Below, one piece after another: positions 1-8,700 of a DNA stretch of 10,400 nucleotides (within the stretch, counting starts at the first letter, position 1; every line of letters starts with the position of its first letter). The DNA is from Chrysochromulina tobinii (taxonomy: Eukaryota; Haptophyta; Prymnesiales; Chrysochromulinaceae): assembly GCA_001275005.1 (NCBI GenBank), contig JWZX01001157.1, positions 1 through 10,400 of the forward strand. Direction: 5' to 3'. The notes below the pieces were generated by a model that worked only from the letters and a program-made list of their open reading frames with translations, made no database searches and was not told where the DNA came from. A program made the translations under genes and the position numbers.

Positions 1-3
1 CCA

Positions 4-40
<37 letters not shown>

Positions 41-701
41 GGCCGCCGCGGCCGCCGCCGATTCCGAGAAAGGCACGCAGCTTCGGAAAGATGCGCGCCA
101 GTTTGGTCGCGAAGCGAAGGGTCTCGCCAGCTGGCAGCTGCTCGACGTCAGCATCGTCTTTGAAACCTGGTGGGTCCTCATTGCCAAGGCGACGAAACAG
201 CTTCGTGAGCCACTCGACGTACTCGTCTGGATCCGTACTGACGGTCCAAACGTCGGCCAATTCAAAAACGGAGTCCAAGAAGAGGCGCTCGTTCAGGCTC
301 TTATTGCCTTTCCTGTCTTCTTCCCAGGCCTGCTCTGCCTGTTGCTTGCATACCTCTGCGTCGGCAACTTCACCTTCTTCTGTAAGCGCGAGCCCAATCT
401 TTGTGAAGACCATCACATACCTATTGCGGTCGACACTCGCCTTCTTGCCGCCACTGGTTACTGCTTGCCACCAAACGTCGAGGATGGCGAGCACATCGGG
501 ATGGCTCCGGTTCCTTGCGCGTGCCTTGAGGTTGTCTGCTGTGTACATGGCTTCATCACCTTGTTGCCACCACATCAGGTTCGCTAAATCCTCTGCCTTG
601 GCTACTTTTGTGACCACCAGCGGTGGCACCTCCACACCGGGCCTCCAGCCACGGGCCGCCGGCGAGAGTGGAGAGGACGGCGATGGAGGAGCTGCCTGCA
701 T
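1..701 (-). CDS. Uncharacterised protein with FELADVWT motif, 3' end outside the window
   Basis: The minus strand is open for 233 codons from an ATG at 701 to the window edge. The start has A at -3 (AAGATGC) and is the first ATG of the open stretch. Residues 1-20 are Pro/Ser/Ala-rich. Residues 25-110 read as a helical module with W44-W45 and W77-W78, and a DRNRY stretch (91-95) vaguely like a degenerate EF-hand loop. Residues 126-171 carry WEEDRKGNKSL, then FLDSVFELADVWT and PDEYVEWLTKLF. From memory, a motif of this kind (W-x-x-D, FELADxWT, EYxxFLxxL) recurs in hypothetical proteins of microalgae and other protists with no assigned function; this has not been searched. Residues 215-232 are Gly-rich and encoded by a GGC repeat. 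No intron is needed. It diverges from the gene starting at 1276. Composition and conserved aromatics argue strongly for coding; function is unknown. Confidence 0.8.
5..60. repeat. (CCG)n microsatellite encoding polyglycine
   Basis: An almost uninterrupted run of CCG triplets, broken only by two CGG-type interruptions (around 39-42 and 48-51). In the minus-strand gene it reads as Gly with two Arg codons, just after residues FLGI. Length polymorphism or assembly error is likely at such a repeat. Confidence 0.9.
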
Positions 702-1275
702 CTTGCCAGGTGTCCGCTCCGAGCCGCGAACGCTGTGAGCACCCTGCGTCCACCCACTCCTCACAACTTTTCGTGACGCGGTTGATGCGGGCGGGCGGGT
801 CGGGAGAGGGGAGTGAAGTGCTCACACCGCGCTACGCGCGCCCCCGTGGGCGTTCACACAACACATCGTCAGCACTAACGTGCTCTCCTCACCTAGAGGG
901 ATCGGCATCCTCGCGCAGTCCCCCACGGCGCGACCAGAGGGGAAGGAGGGCGACGCACGCGTCGGACCCCCCCACACACACAAGCCACCGACAGGGTACG
1001 AACGCGGCACGGCTCCAAAGCCGGCAGTCTCAGTCCTCCTCGCACTCAGTACTCTCTCAGCAGCCGCTCCGGTTGAGGGCGGGCGGGTGGGCAACCAATG
1101 GGCGGCTGCTGCGCACCCCCCTTCGGACCCGCGGGGCCCCGACCACCCGACGGGCGGGCGCTGACCGCGCCCTCCCCCCGGCCGGTCCCCCCGCTCAGAC
1201 GCGCGGCACTCGCGACGGTCTGACCCCGAATCGACAGCTGGAGCTGGCGCCGCCGCGGCGATTCCACACCTAACT
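702..1275. promoter_or_regulatory. Divergent intergenic region between the two left-hand genes
   Basis: 574 bases separate the divergent start codons at 701 (minus) and 1276 (plus), so promoters and 5' UTRs of both genes should lie here. The stretch is GC-rich with C-runs and a short CA repeat near 973-982. I see no TATA box or other recognisable element. Overlapping open frames on both strands exist, but their Arg/Pro/Gly-rich translations look like by-products of composition. A 5' UTR intron cannot be excluded. Confidence 0.4.
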
Positions 1276-2214
1276 ATGCATGCATGCGCGAGACCCGTTC
1301 TGCGCCTGCCACCCCCGGGGGGAAGACTCACGCCCCCCCTTCAGGGCCCCCGCATCCGCGCTGAGACGAGCGCGACCTCCGCCGAGCGACGGCGGACGCG
1401 CCCCGGAATGCGTGCGATTGCGCTCTCTACCTTGCGACCTCGAGGCAGTCCGCTCCAAATGAGCAGCCTCACCGGCGGCCAGGCGGCGGGTGCCCTGGCA
1501 TCATCGGCAGTGATCCTCGAGGCAGTGCAGGTTGCAGGCACGGCCGCAGCCCTGGCCGTTGCACAGCATCAGCTCGGAACGAGCAATCCTTTCGAGACCG
1601 TTGGGTCTCTAGTTGCCCTTTTGCAAGATCTGGGACTCGCCGGCTACGCTGTCTTCTCGGCCATCGCGGTCTTCTTCCAAATCTTTCCGATTGTGAGCGC
1701 ATATCTTGTGATGCTAACCGCCGGTGCCATCTTCGGAGCTGCCAAGGGCACCGCGACCGTGCTCATGTGCTCGACCATCGGCGCGACGCTCTGTTTCCTG
1801 ATTGCACGCACGTTTGCTCGCGACGTCGTCATCGAGTCTGCGAAGGAGTCGACACAGTTCTTGGCTCTTGACAAGGCCTTAGGTGAAGCCACCTTTTCCA
1901 AATCAGTTACGCTCATCACACTTCTGCGCCTGTCGCCGGTGATCCCTTTCGTATGGGGCAGTTACGTCTTTGGTCTCCTGCCCATATCGATCTTCACCTT
2001 TGCCGCCGGTACCTTTGTCGGCTGCCTGCCGTATGCCGTCGCTGCGAGCATCTCTTCTGAGCAACTGGGGGTTGAGGCGGCTGTCCACGGCGAGGCCCTG
2101 AACCCATACCTGCTGGGCCTCGGAGTGGCTGCCACCATCGGAGCGCTCGGCGTCGCGGGCAACTTGGCGACCGATGCCCTCCGCGAGGCGGGCCTTGATG
2201 TCTCGACTGACTGA
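1276..2214 (+). CDS. VTT/SNARE-associated (TVP38/TMEM64/DedA-like) membrane protein
   Basis: A 312-residue intronless frame. Residues about 119-300 form a polytopic membrane region with hydrophobic stretches near 120-155, 160-178, 212-226, 231-252 and 278-297. Family landmarks are MLTAGAIFGAAKGT (146-159), the TIGATLCFLIARTFARD segment (167-183), LLRLSPVIPF (216-225) and the Gly/Pro-rich GLLPISIF...GTFVGCLPYA stretch (233-254). This is the VTT domain seen in yeast Tvp38, TMEM64/TMEM41 and bacterial DedA proteins, some of which act in lipid scrambling or membrane homeostasis; the substrate here is unknown. The first 61 residues are Arg/Ser/Pro-rich and might be a targeting presequence, but no clear signal peptide is seen. 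Alternative starts are Met45 (1408) and Met62 (1459). The stop is TGA at 2212-2214. Confidence 0.88.
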   Translation: MHACARPVLRLPPPGGRLTPPLQGPRIRAETSATSAERRRTRPGMRAIALSTLRPRGSPLQMSSLTGGQAAGALASSAVILEAVQVAGTAAALAVAQHQLGTSNPFETVGSLVALLQDLGLAGYAVFSAIAVFFQIFPIVSAYLVMLTAGAIFGAAKGTATVLMCSTIGATLCFLIARTFARDVVIESAKESTQFLALDKALGEATFSKSVTLITLLRLSPVIPFVWGSYVFGLLPISIFTFAAGTFVGCLPYAVAASISSEQLGVEAAVHGEALNPYLLGLGVAATIGALGVAGNLATDALREAGLDVSTD

Positions 2215-2728
2215 GTACATTAAAGCCGTTGAGTGCTTTCAGACACGACGCATGAATATCGAGCCCGGATTCCCGCGGATCATGCATATAAGGCAAGACG
2301 TTGACGAGCCATGACACGCATGAGAGTACCGAGTACTGCCTTACGTATAACGGCAGTAACCACTTATTCAAGCCGCAAGCTAAACACGATATTGCGTACA
2401 TAGTTGTCGTCCTTCTTACCCGTTAAGCTGACGTGATGTGAAACGGTGAAAGTCCGAGAGGCCACGGCAAAGCGCCGTTAATTATATCGCATATCCGATA
2501 TCGCGGTTATGCGAGTTAACGTAAAACTAAAAGTCCGTAACAATAATAAACGTATAGCCGCTAACAATAAACGTATAATTCGTAACACGGGGGCCACGAG
2601 CGGGTAGAGGCAAGAGCTCTAGGACATTCGACGTGAAAGCTTGGGCGTTTGGGAGCTCGTCAGCTCGCACCGGGGCTATTCCCCATTCCTATCCCGTCAC
2701 TCTCAAGCTGCAGACGGAATGACGGATG
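2215..2728. other. Gap between convergent genes, with an AT-rich island and no gene seen
   Basis: The VTT gene ends at 2214 (plus) and the coiled-coil gene ends at 2729 (minus), so both 3' UTRs should lie here. From 2215 to about 2590 the sequence is much AT-richer than the rest of the window and holds no convincing coding frame. Two AATAAA hexamers (2545-2550, 2566-2571) could serve as plus-strand polyadenylation signals, though usage in this organism is unknown. A small inverted repeat (TACTGCC 2334-2340, GGCAGTA 2352-2358) is visible. No tRNA or other structured RNA was recognised. GC-rich sequence resumes from about 2590. Confidence 0.5.
2538..2577 (+). repeat. Two-copy imperfect repeat with TAACAATAAACGTATA core
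   Basis: TAACAATAATAAACGTATA (2538-2556) is followed by TAACAATAAACGTATA (2562-2577), differing by a 3-bp indel. It lies in the AT-rich island and includes both AATAAA hexamers. The role is unknown. Confidence 0.6.
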
Positions 2729-5700
2729 TCATCCAAGGTGCAGGACAGAGCGTAGGGCGTTCTCCTCGAAGAGGCGCGTGCGGCGCGGAACCGCCCCGGC
2801 AGAGAGCGCCTGCTGCTGCCTCGGGCTCAGCAGGTCCGATCCCGAGCGTGGGTCCGAGCCCGACCGTGGCGTGGCGTGAGCGTGCCCGATCCGCGGCGTG
2901 ATGATCAGCAGTGGGCTGGGCGCCACGGCGCTCACGGACGAGGGTCGACTCGAGAGGCTTCGCGCCAGCGAGGAGAGGCCGTGGCCTGATGAGGGACGCA
3001 ATCAAGGGGCATTAGGAGGCAATCACGAGGAGCCATCAAGGGTCTCGCGCCAGCGAGGAGAGGCCGTGGCCTGCACCTGTAGTGAGCGAGCGAGTGCTGC
3101 AGCGAGAGCTCGTCGGCGTCTCCCCGTGCTGTGCGCGCGCCGCACCCTCCGGAGTGAGCAGCTCCAGGCCCAACTGATGCTCGCCACAGCGCGCAGCCCG
3201 GCGCTCAGCCTGGAGATGCTCGCCACCCCCGAGTGCCGGGCTGCGCGCTGTGGGGTCTCGTGGCTGTCTCGACATGGCTTGGTATCCCTGGAGGACCTCT
3301 CTTGCAGCCGTGAGCTCGGCCGAAGCCGCCACGTCGACGGACGGTGCGGTGGCCCATGCGGCGAAGGCAAACGATGCGGCGGCGGAGCCTGTCTGGCCGC
3401 CAGTCTCCGCGCCGACGCTGCCGCTGCAAGCGCCGAGCTGCAACTGGCTGAGCTGGAGCTGTTCCCAGGTTGAGCAGCTCAGCCGTGGCGTCGAGCCCAC
3501 TGCTGGCGTCGAGCCCACGCCAGCAGTACAGCCCACTCCAGCAGTACAGCCCGCGCAAGCCTCGGCCGCCACGGTGCTCGTGCCAACGGGGAGAGCGCCG
3601 GCGTGCCCCCCCTGCACGCGCCCGGCTCCTTCGACAAGCGCTCGAGACGACGCGCCTTCGACGAGCGCTCGAGACGACGCGCCTTCGATGAGCGCTCGAG
3701 CGCGCAGGTCGACGATCGCGGACTGCTTCGCTTGCTCCAGCAACTCCGTCTCCTGCCGGCGCTTCACCTCTCGCCCTGCCTCCTCCCACGCGGCGTGTGC
3801 GGACGTTTGCCAACGGGCGAGCTCCGCAACGGTCGCCGAGAGCTGCAGCACACGTTCCTGGTCTCCTCGTTCCGCAAGCTGCGCCATGCGCGCCACCGCC
3901 TCCTCGGCCACCGCTGCGGCCGTCTCCGCCTCCACCTTGTCAGCGCGCTCTGCCTCGAGAGCCAAGGCAGCCTCCGCGAGGGTCTCGCGCACCTGATGAG
4001 GAACGCAATCAAGGGTCATTAGGAGGCAATCACGAGGAGCCATCAAGGGTCTCGCGCACCTCCGCCACGTATTGATCGCGCTCGGCTGCCTCGGCCATGC
4101 TCGCCCTACGGAACTGCACGGCGTGCCCGCGCGCCGCCTCGAAGTCGCCCTCCGCATGCCGCAGCTCGAGATGCATCTGCGTCACCATGACCGCCGCGCG
4201 CGCCTCGGACGCTCGGCAGCGTGCCTCGGACGTTGCGAGCTGCTCGCGCAGTGCAGCCAGCCCGCTTGCCTGCTCGCTCAGCCGCCCTTCGAGCTCGGCA
4301 CAGCGCGCGCCCGCCCGGGCCGACTCTTCAAGTGCCGTACTCGCCTGATGAGGGACGCAATCAAGGGTCATTAGGAGGCAATCACGAGGAGCCATCAAGG
4401 GTCTCGCGCACCTCCGCCGCGCGTGCTTGCGCGTCCCGACGGCTGAGCTGCCAGTTCGCCTCCGCGCCCGCGCTGGTGGAGCGCGCCGTCTCGAGCGCCT
4501 CCTCGAGCGCGTGGCGTGCTACGCGCCACGACGCCTCCGCCTCGGCGCGCGCCGCCGCCGCTCGTTCTCGCTCGAGCGCCTCGCCGTCGGCGCGTCTGGC
4601 GTGCGCGGCAGCCTCCGCGGCCGCCGCGTGCGCGCGCTTCTCCGCCTCCGCCGCGCGCTTCTCCGCGAGGGTGAGCTTGAGTCGTATAGCGCCCAACTGC
4701 TTCTCCGCCGCGTTCAGCTCGTGCGCCATCACGTAGACGCTCAGATGGGTCTCGTTCTGAGCTCCGACGAGCTCCGCCGAGATGGCGCGGCAGGCTTCGT
4801 CAGCCGCCGCAGCGGCGCCCTCACTCTCGCGCAGCTCGAGCTCGAGCGTCGTCTCGAGCACGTGCGCCTGTGCCGCGTGCAGGTTCCTTGTGGCCTCGAG
4901 CCGCGTGAGATGGCAGGACGACAAGCTCTGCTGCACGGCGCTCAGGCGCGAGGCGAACTCGCTCGCCTGCGCATCGGCCGCCGCCTCAATCGCCGCAATC
5001 GAGGGCGACGCCACCGGCAGCGGCAGGGTCGGCGGCGGCGGCGTCGGCGGCGCCTCGTATCGCCACACGTGTTGTGGGTGCAGAGGCTGGCTGCTCTGGG
5101 GTGTGGAGGGCGCTTGGGGGCTCAACTTCTCCAGAAGCCACGTAATGGCCTCCGGCAAGGTGGGGCTCGACTCCGCATGCAGGTGCTCACTACGGCGCGC
5201 GTTCGACTCCGCATGCAGGTGCTCACTACGGCGCGCGTTCGACTCCGGCGGCGCGCCGCTGCCTCGCCAGCGATCGCCTGCGCCGTAGTGAGCACCCGCA
5301 CGCGCGTCGCCCTGGATCCTCGCCAGCTCAGCGCTCACGCCGCTCAGCCGCTCCTCGAGCTCGCGCACGAGATTGGCCGTGCCCTCCTCAACGCGCCTCA
5401 TGCGCTCCTCGTGCTCAGCCAGCCCGGCAGCTTCGCGCGCCGCGCATGCACGGGCGGACGCGGCGATGGCGGCGGCGGCCTCGTGCTTCAGCCGTTGGCG
5501 CATCTCTTCACCCTCCGCCGTCCCTTTGCGCACCAGAGCCTCACGCTCGGCGAGCAGTGCAGCCTCCCGCTCGGCGAGCTGCCTCTCGGCCTCGCCCGCC
5601 GCACGCGTAGCCGCCTCCGCCGTCTCTCTGAGGGCGCCCAACTCGGCGTCCGTACGCATCAGATCCACGAGCAGCACGCGCGCCTGCGCCTTGGCCGCCG

Positions 5701-8700
5701 CCGCCTCGTGCGCCCTCTGCGCCTGCAACTGCTGGTGCAGCTCGGCCGCCGTCTTGGCCATATCTTGCTCACGACGGCGCGCCTCGGCCATCAGCTCGTT
5801 GAACCGTCTCTGCTCGTTGGAGACATGGTGCGCGGTGCGCAGCTCGATGACCCCACGCTCCATCGCCTGCGCCTCGAGTGCCTCGCGGGCCTCCACCTCG
5901 CGTTCCGCCGCCTCATGTGCACGTTGCTCGGCCTCAGACGCGCGCCGCTCCGCTTCCACAGCGCGCGCCTCGGCCGCCGCCTCGACCGCCATGGCCGCCT
6001 GCTGCATCGACGCGGCGGCCGCCTCGGCTTGCTCCGCTCGGCTGAGCGCCGCCGCTGCGCGCGTGCTGGCTTCACTCACCTGCCGCGCGGCCTCTCGAGT
6101 GGCGGAATGGGCTCTGTCGCTCAACTGCTGCGCTTCGCGCGACGCATGAGCCGCTTCGGCCTCCAACCTCGCTGTCGCGTCGCTCAGCGCGGATTGGGCC
6201 TGGCGCACCTCCTCGTGCGCCTTGTGCACTGCCGCGTCGCGCGCCGCCGTTGCCGCGGTCGCCTTCGCCTCCGCGCGGAACGCGTCGTCACGGGCGCTCT
6301 GGCACAAGGCAATCGCCCTCGAGTGCGCCGCCTCGGCGGCTGTGGTGGCCTCGCACTGCTGCCCGAGCGCGCGCAGAGTCGTGTGGAACCCTTGCTCGAC
6401 CGCCGCAAGCTCCGCGCTGAGCAAGAGCTCGTGCGCCGCCGCTTGGGCCTCGTGCAGCCGCTGCGCACGCGCCGCCCCCTCGGCCGCCGCCGCCGCCGCC
6501 TCCCAAGCTTCCGCCGAGGCATGCACGGACAGGCGCCGAGAGGACGTCACCGACTCGAGCGCCGCGTGCGTGCGCTTCGTCTCGTCGCCTGATGAGGGAG
6601 GCCATCAGAGGCCATCAGAGGTCATCAGAGGCCATCAGAGGTCCGCAGAGGTCATCAGAGGAGGTCATCAGAGGAAATCAGAGGCCATCAGAGGAGGCCA
6701 TCAGAGGAGGTCATCAGAGAAGGTCATCAGAGGAGGTCATCAGAGGCCATCAGAGGCCATCAGAGGCCATCAGAGGCCATCAGAGGCCATCAGAAGTCAT
6801 CAGAGGAGGTCATCAGAGGAGGCCATCAGAGCTCGGTGCGCAGTTTCGTCACCTAGCTTGCGCTCAGCGGCAGTGACCAGTCGATCGGCGTCCCGGAGCG
6901 CCGCGCCGAGCGTCGCGCCCACCACGGCGCGTTCGGCTTGCTCTGCGAGCGAGCTTCGCATCCGTTCAACACCCGCGCGCGCGGCCTCGGCTCGTGCGCA
7001 CTGCAGCGCCGCCGCCGTCCCGGCCGCCTCGGCCTCGGCGCTGGCGAGCGCAGTGCGCCACGTGGCACGCTCCGCACACGCTTCCGTCCGCCAGGCGGCG
7101 CGCTCCGCCGCCGCCTCGGATTTCTCCAAGTCCGCGCCGTCCAACAAGTGCTGGACGGCCGCGAGCGCGCCGTCGAGCTCCTGCTTCGCCTCGAGGATCC
7201 CGCTCGCAGCCGCCTCGTGAGCTGCCCTCGACTCTGCCCTCGACTCGCGGGCGGCTGTGCCGGACTTGCGCCGAGGAGGAGGCGAGGAGGAGGAGGCACG
7301 CCGGCGAGAGGGCGGCGGCAGCGGAAAGGCCGAAGAGGAGGAGGAGGCACGCCGGCGAGTCGGCGGCGACAGCGACCCAATGTCGAGGCGTGCCTGCTGC
7401 AAGTGCCCTTCGATGATTTCATTTGCAGTCGTGAACAGAGTCTTGTTGACATTGTCATCCAACACCCCGGCCGCGGCGGCCGCCCGTCGCGCCTTGGAAA
7501 GCGGGCTGAGCCCTATTCGGAGCTCCTCCTTGGCCGCGGCCGCGCGCCGCTCCGCCTTCGCCGCTCGCGCCTCGGCCGTCTTGGCCGCCTGCCGCGCGGC
7601 CGAGAGAGGGCTCAGTGCGCGCTCCGTCTCCTCCTCCGCCTCCAAGACGGCCACGCGAAGCATCGAGCGCTCTGTCTGGTGCAGCCGTTGCTTCTCATCG
7701 AACGCCTCGAGGAGCTTGCGATGCTTCTCATCGAACGCCTCGAACAGCTGCCGCTTCTCACCGTCCCAGGCTGCCGCCGCCTCCGCCGTCGCCTCAGCGA
7801 GGGCCGCCTTCTCGGCTGCGGCCGCCTCCATGCGCTCCGAGAGGCACTTGAGCTCGCTCTGAGCTCGAACTGCGCCTCGATAGGCGGCGGCCAGCTCAGC
7901 CTTGAGAGCCTCGATCGTCTCGACTGCTGCTGCTGCGAGCGCATCGGCATCGGAGACAGCCTCGCGGAGCAGCGCACGCTCGATCTCGAGCTCGGCGGCG
8001 CTCCCTGCCCACTGTTGTACCTGCTCAGCAAGCGTCGTCGCCTGCTCCTCGGCCAGCTCCGCTCGGCGCTGCCACGTGGCCAGCCGCACCTGTGGGGAGG
8101 GGGGCGAATCGTGAGCACTTGCATGCAGCGCGCCCTCGAGGCCACGTGGCCAGCCGCACCTCGAGAGCGCCTATCCCGTTCCTCATCTGCAGCCGGGTCG
8201 CGAGGACGCTCTGCTCGGCCACTTGCTGCTGGCGCTGCACGTCCGCCATTGCGTCCTCGAGCACCACCACCGTCGCCTCCACCTCCGCCAGCGCGTCGCT
8301 GAGCGCGCGGCCCGCTGCCGCCGCTTGCTCCCCCTCCAGCTTCAGCTGCGTCGTCTGCGCGGCCGCGTGCTCGAGTGTCGTCCTGTGCTGCACCTCCAGA
8401 GCCCCCAGCTCCTCCATGTACGCTCGGCTGGCGACGCTCAGCGCGCTCTCGGCCCGCTCAGCGCGCGCAGCGGCCGCGTTGGCGGCCTTTTCGAGCTGCA
8501 TAAGGGTCGTCTTGTGTGCCTCGGCCCTCGCGGCTGCTTCCGAGCGCATACTCTCCACCTCATCCGCCACGGCCATGTGCTCGCGCATGCTCGCCTCTCG
8601 TGCGGCCGTCACGAGCGCACGGCGCTCGTCCTGGAGGCGCTGCTCGGCCTTCGCCACGGCGGCCTCGCGTTCCTCGAGGAGTGTCGTGAGCTCCTCGACT

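Noticed and set aside
91-738. A 215-codon plus-strand frame at the left edge
   Set aside because: It is antisense to the minus-strand FELADVWT gene, which has far more protein-like sequence and a good start context. The plus frame is Ser/Ala-rich noise.
623-1331. Overlapping frames on both strands in the divergent intergenic region
   Set aside because: The translations are Arg/Pro/Gly/Ser-rich with no recognisable motifs, and they conflict with each other; expected in very GC-rich DNA.
2425-2480. A possible structured RNA or group II intron fragment around GGTGAAAGTCCGAG
   Set aside because: Only a short motif resemblance. No catalytic domain, no paired domains and no flanking intron structure could be traced.
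3176-3226. A possible tiny intron between the two GATGCTCGCCAC repeats in exon 6
   Set aside because: The 39-bp unit keeps the frame, the bases before the second repeat are not AG, and 39 bp is implausibly short for splicing. It is treated as an insertion scar instead.
4427-6592. A 721-codon open frame on the plus strand, antisense to exon 4
   Set aside because: It mirrors the GC-rich Ala/Glu/Arg codons of the real coiled-coil frame. Its translation is Arg/Leu-rich without domain features, and it crosses no introns sensibly.
6600-6830. A CRISPR array, considered because of the regular repeats
   Set aside because: The units are 10 or 13 bp tandem copies without unique spacers, inside a eukaryotic intron; this is a minisatellite.
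6938-8302. A 454-codon plus-strand frame antisense to exons 2-3
   Set aside because: It runs through intron F as if coding and has shadow-like Arg/Leu/Gly composition. The minus-strand frame has heptads and matching splice junctions.
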